This document shows, piece by piece, positions 5,800-6,782 of a stretch of DNA of 6,782 nt; position 1 is the first letter of the stretch; each line of letters begins with the position of its first letter. Location: contig JAQGHK010000404.1 of assembly GCA_028288875.1 (NCBI GenBank), positions 1 to 6,782 on the forward strand. The letters are read 5' to 3'. The notes beneath the pieces were generated by a model. It was not told the DNA's origin. It was given only the letters and a program-made list of their open reading frames with translations, and did not search any database. The DNA comes from Phycisphaerales bacterium (GTDB lineage Bacteria; Planctomycetota; Phycisphaerae; Tepidisphaerales; Tepidisphaeraceae). Made by a program: the position numbers and the translations under genes.

Positions 5800-5817
5800 G
5801 CTGCCGGGCCCGGCAGC
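5800..5817. repeat. 18-bp perfect palindrome upstream of the sigma-factor gene
   Basis: GCTGCCGGG (5800-5808) is followed directly by its complement CCCGGCAGC (5809-5817), a perfect palindrome with no spacer. It is about 140 bp before the sigma start and 170 bp from the nadD start. It could be an operator for a dimeric regulator or a tight RNA hairpin. No T-run follows, so it is not a simple terminator. Confidence 0.6.
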
Positions 5818-5906
5818 CGCCGCGGGATGATAGGGCACTCGAAACCGGAAATCCGGCCGGCCTGTACTATCGTATCTGTTGGTACAGAAGTGAAATCCCG
5901 CGGCGG
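5817..5906. repeat. 12-bp perfect inverted repeat enclosing nested stems in the sigma leader
   Basis: CCGCCGCGGGAT (5817-5828) is fully complementary to ATCCCGCGGCGG (5895-5906) across 66 bases. Between the arms lie CCGGA/TCCGG (5845-5849 and 5852-5856), the palindrome GGCCGGCC (5855-5862), and CTGTAC/GTACAG (5862-5867 and 5882-5887). After the outer stem, CGTCG (5909-5913) and CGACG (5921-5925) can form a further small hairpin before the SD. As RNA this would be a closed multi-stem leader ending about 50 bases before the start codon. Its shape does not match a riboswitch class I recognise. Confidence 0.5.
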
Positions 5907-5941
5907 TACGTCGATAAGCCCGACGACTGAACGCTTAACCG

Positions 5942-5946
5942 AAGGA
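5942..5946 (+). promoter_or_regulatory. Ribosome binding site of the sigma-factor gene
   Basis: AAGGA lies nine bases before ATG 5956. This favours 5956 over the in-frame ATG at 5761, which has only a poor AAGAG-like sequence upstream. Confidence 0.55.
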
Positions 5947-5955
5947 CGAATCAAA

Positions 5956-6782
5956 ATGCCGACTCTCGCACCCATCAAAGAATCGACGGCGAAAGCAGTG
6001 ACTGTTAAGAAGCCTCGCTCGGCCGCAATTCCGCGCGTTCTGCGGGCCCAGGCCGAACAGATTCTGCTTGGCACGTACGCATTCATGGATTCGCCGCCGT
6101 TCCATGAAAAGAATTGTGAAGCCGAACTGTTCGAAGCAAACGAACCAACGCTGCCATTGGTCGCGTGGTATCAACCGACCCGTGACGACGTCTCTGGCCA
6201 AACCTCGACGGGCACGCCTCAGTTGATGAAGGCCCCCGAAGAGAAGCTGATGTTCCTTCGCTACAACTTCAGCAAGTTTCGGCTGACCCAGCTCCAGGAA
6301 AAGGCCCAGAAAGACGGACTGACCAAGGAACTGGCCACCCAGTTGGTCGACTGGCATCACAAGATGGAACATTTCCGCGAATACCTGACGCGGACGAATC
6401 TCGCCCTTGTACTGGCAATGGCCAAGCGCACCCGCCTCGGCGATATCGATTTCGCCGAAGTCGTCAGCGAAGGCAACATGGCCCTCCTGCGGGCCGTGGA
6501 TAAGTTCAATGTCGATCGCGGCTTTAAATTCAGCACCTATGCGTGCCGCGCCATCCTGAAAGCCTTCAGCCGCACCGCTCAGAAGCACAGCCGTCATCGC
6601 ATGCGGTTTCCGGTTGAATTCGAACCGGAACAGGAAAAGAGCGATTGGTCGGACAAGAAGCGTGATGCCGTCCAGGACGACATCGTCGACGAGCTCAAGC
6701 AGATCGTCGATCGCAACCTAGCCCAGCTCAGCAATATCGAGCAAACGGTGATCAAGCAGCGCTTCAACTGGAACCAAGCCAG
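5956..6782 (+). CDS. Sigma-70 family RNA polymerase sigma factor, C-terminus cut by the window edge
   Basis: The frame is open from ATG 5956 to the end of the window (275 codons, no stop). Residues 1-90 are a poorly conserved, Lys/Pro/Ser/Thr-containing extension. Residues 95-147 (EEKLMFLRYNFSKFRL onward) look like the helical lead-in to region 2. Residues 148-215 are region 2: NLALVLAMAKR, then DFAEVVSEGNMALLRAVDKF, then GFKFSTYACRAILKAFSR, the core-binding and -10-recognition part. After YAC the usual 'WWIRQAI' is replaced by RAILKAFSR, and the following KHSRHRMRFPVEF is basic. Region 3 appears absent or very short. Residues 246-275 (LKQIVDRNLAQLSNIEQTVIKQRF) look like the start of region 4; its DNA-binding helix lies outside. 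It should direct RNA polymerase to a subset of promoters. No anti-sigma gene is visible. It is divergent from nadD. Confidence 0.88.
   Translation, partial: MPTLAPIKESTAKAVTVKKPRSAAIPRVLRAQAEQILLGTYAFMDSPPFHEKNCEAELFEANEPTLPLVAWYQPTRDDVSGQTSTGTPQLMKAPEEKLMFLRYNFSKFRLTQLQEKAQKDGLTKELATQLVDWHHKMEHFREYLTRTNLALVLAMAKRTRLGDIDFAEVVSEGNMALLRAVDKFNVDRGFKFSTYACRAILKAFSRTAQKHSRHRMRFPVEFEPEQEKSDWSDKKRDAVQDDIVDELKQIVDRNLAQLSNIEQTVIKQRFNWNQA

Larger units (their letters stand above)
5630..5955. other. Divergent spacer between nadD and the sigma-factor gene, rich in inverted repeats
   Basis: This 326-bp stretch separates two outward-reading genes and must hold both promoters. No sure promoter can be called. 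A rightward TTGATG (5709-5714) with TACAAC (5730-5735) has a 15-base spacer and is weak. The half near nadD is AT-richer, and the half near the sigma gene is GC-rich and packed with palindromes listed separately. The sigma frame stays open upstream to ATG 5761, which lacks a good SD, so this stretch might in part be coding. The palindromes and mixed third-position bases argue against that. Confidence 0.5.

Noticed and set aside
5694..6086. Leftward 130-codon frame across the nadD-sigma spacer
   Set aside because: It overlaps the palindrome-rich spacer and the sigma N-terminus on the other strand, and shows no motif or SD.
5935..6597. Leftward 220-codon frame opposite the sigma gene
   Set aside because: The + strand encodes a clear sigma-70 region 2 over the same bases. 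The antisense product has no recognisable domain.

Overview
The window (6,782 bp, GC-rich) reads as chromosome from a Gram-negative-type bacterium. It has a Kdo transferase (lipid A/outer-membrane pathway), a lipoprotein signal, and complex I subunits NuoB and NuoC. The protein style, an unusual sigma-70 family protein and the scattered gene order suggest Planctomycetota, perhaps class Phycisphaerae. That placement is an impression from sequence style, not the result of a search. No mobile element, CRISPR array, tRNA, rRNA or defence cassette was seen.

Layout. Positions 1-83 hold the first 27 codons of a leftward gene, probably of the pyridoxamine 5'-phosphate oxidase family. It is divergent from a rightward YjbQ-family gene (242-670, GTG start behind a clean GGAGG). 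A strong bidirectional intrinsic terminator follows at 719-751. Positions 752-1082 have no convincing protein gene. They hold a large nested inverted repeat, a plausible leftward promoter that could make a small RNA ending at that terminator, and an AT-rich tract.

From 5629 down to 1083 five genes all read leftward: nadD, a PstS-like substrate-binding lipoprotein, waaA, nuoB and nuoC. Gaps are 93, 54 and 57 nt, then a 1-nt stop/start overlap (TGATG) between nuoB and nuoC. They could form one mixed housekeeping transcript covering NAD synthesis, solute binding, lipid A maturation and two peripheral-arm subunits of the NADH dehydrogenase. nuoA and nuoD are not adjacent, and the lipoprotein has no ABC permease or ATPase beside it. 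The lipoprotein probably uses a TTG start whose Shine-Dalgarno sequence is partly buried in a 9-bp inverted repeat.

Positions 5630-5955 separate nadD from a divergent rightward gene. This spacer is rich in inverted repeats, including an 18-bp perfect palindrome and a 12-bp perfect inverted repeat just upstream of the start. The rightward gene (5956 to the window edge, incomplete) encodes a sigma-70 family protein with a recognisable region 2, an atypical stretch after it, little room for region 3, and the start of region 4.

Most of the window is ordinary housekeeping. The points worth a second look are the structured leader and unusual form of the sigma gene, the SD-overlapping repeat of the lipoprotein gene, the candidate small RNA near 719-852, and the detached nuoBC pair. 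Nothing here clearly shows a new multi-gene system.
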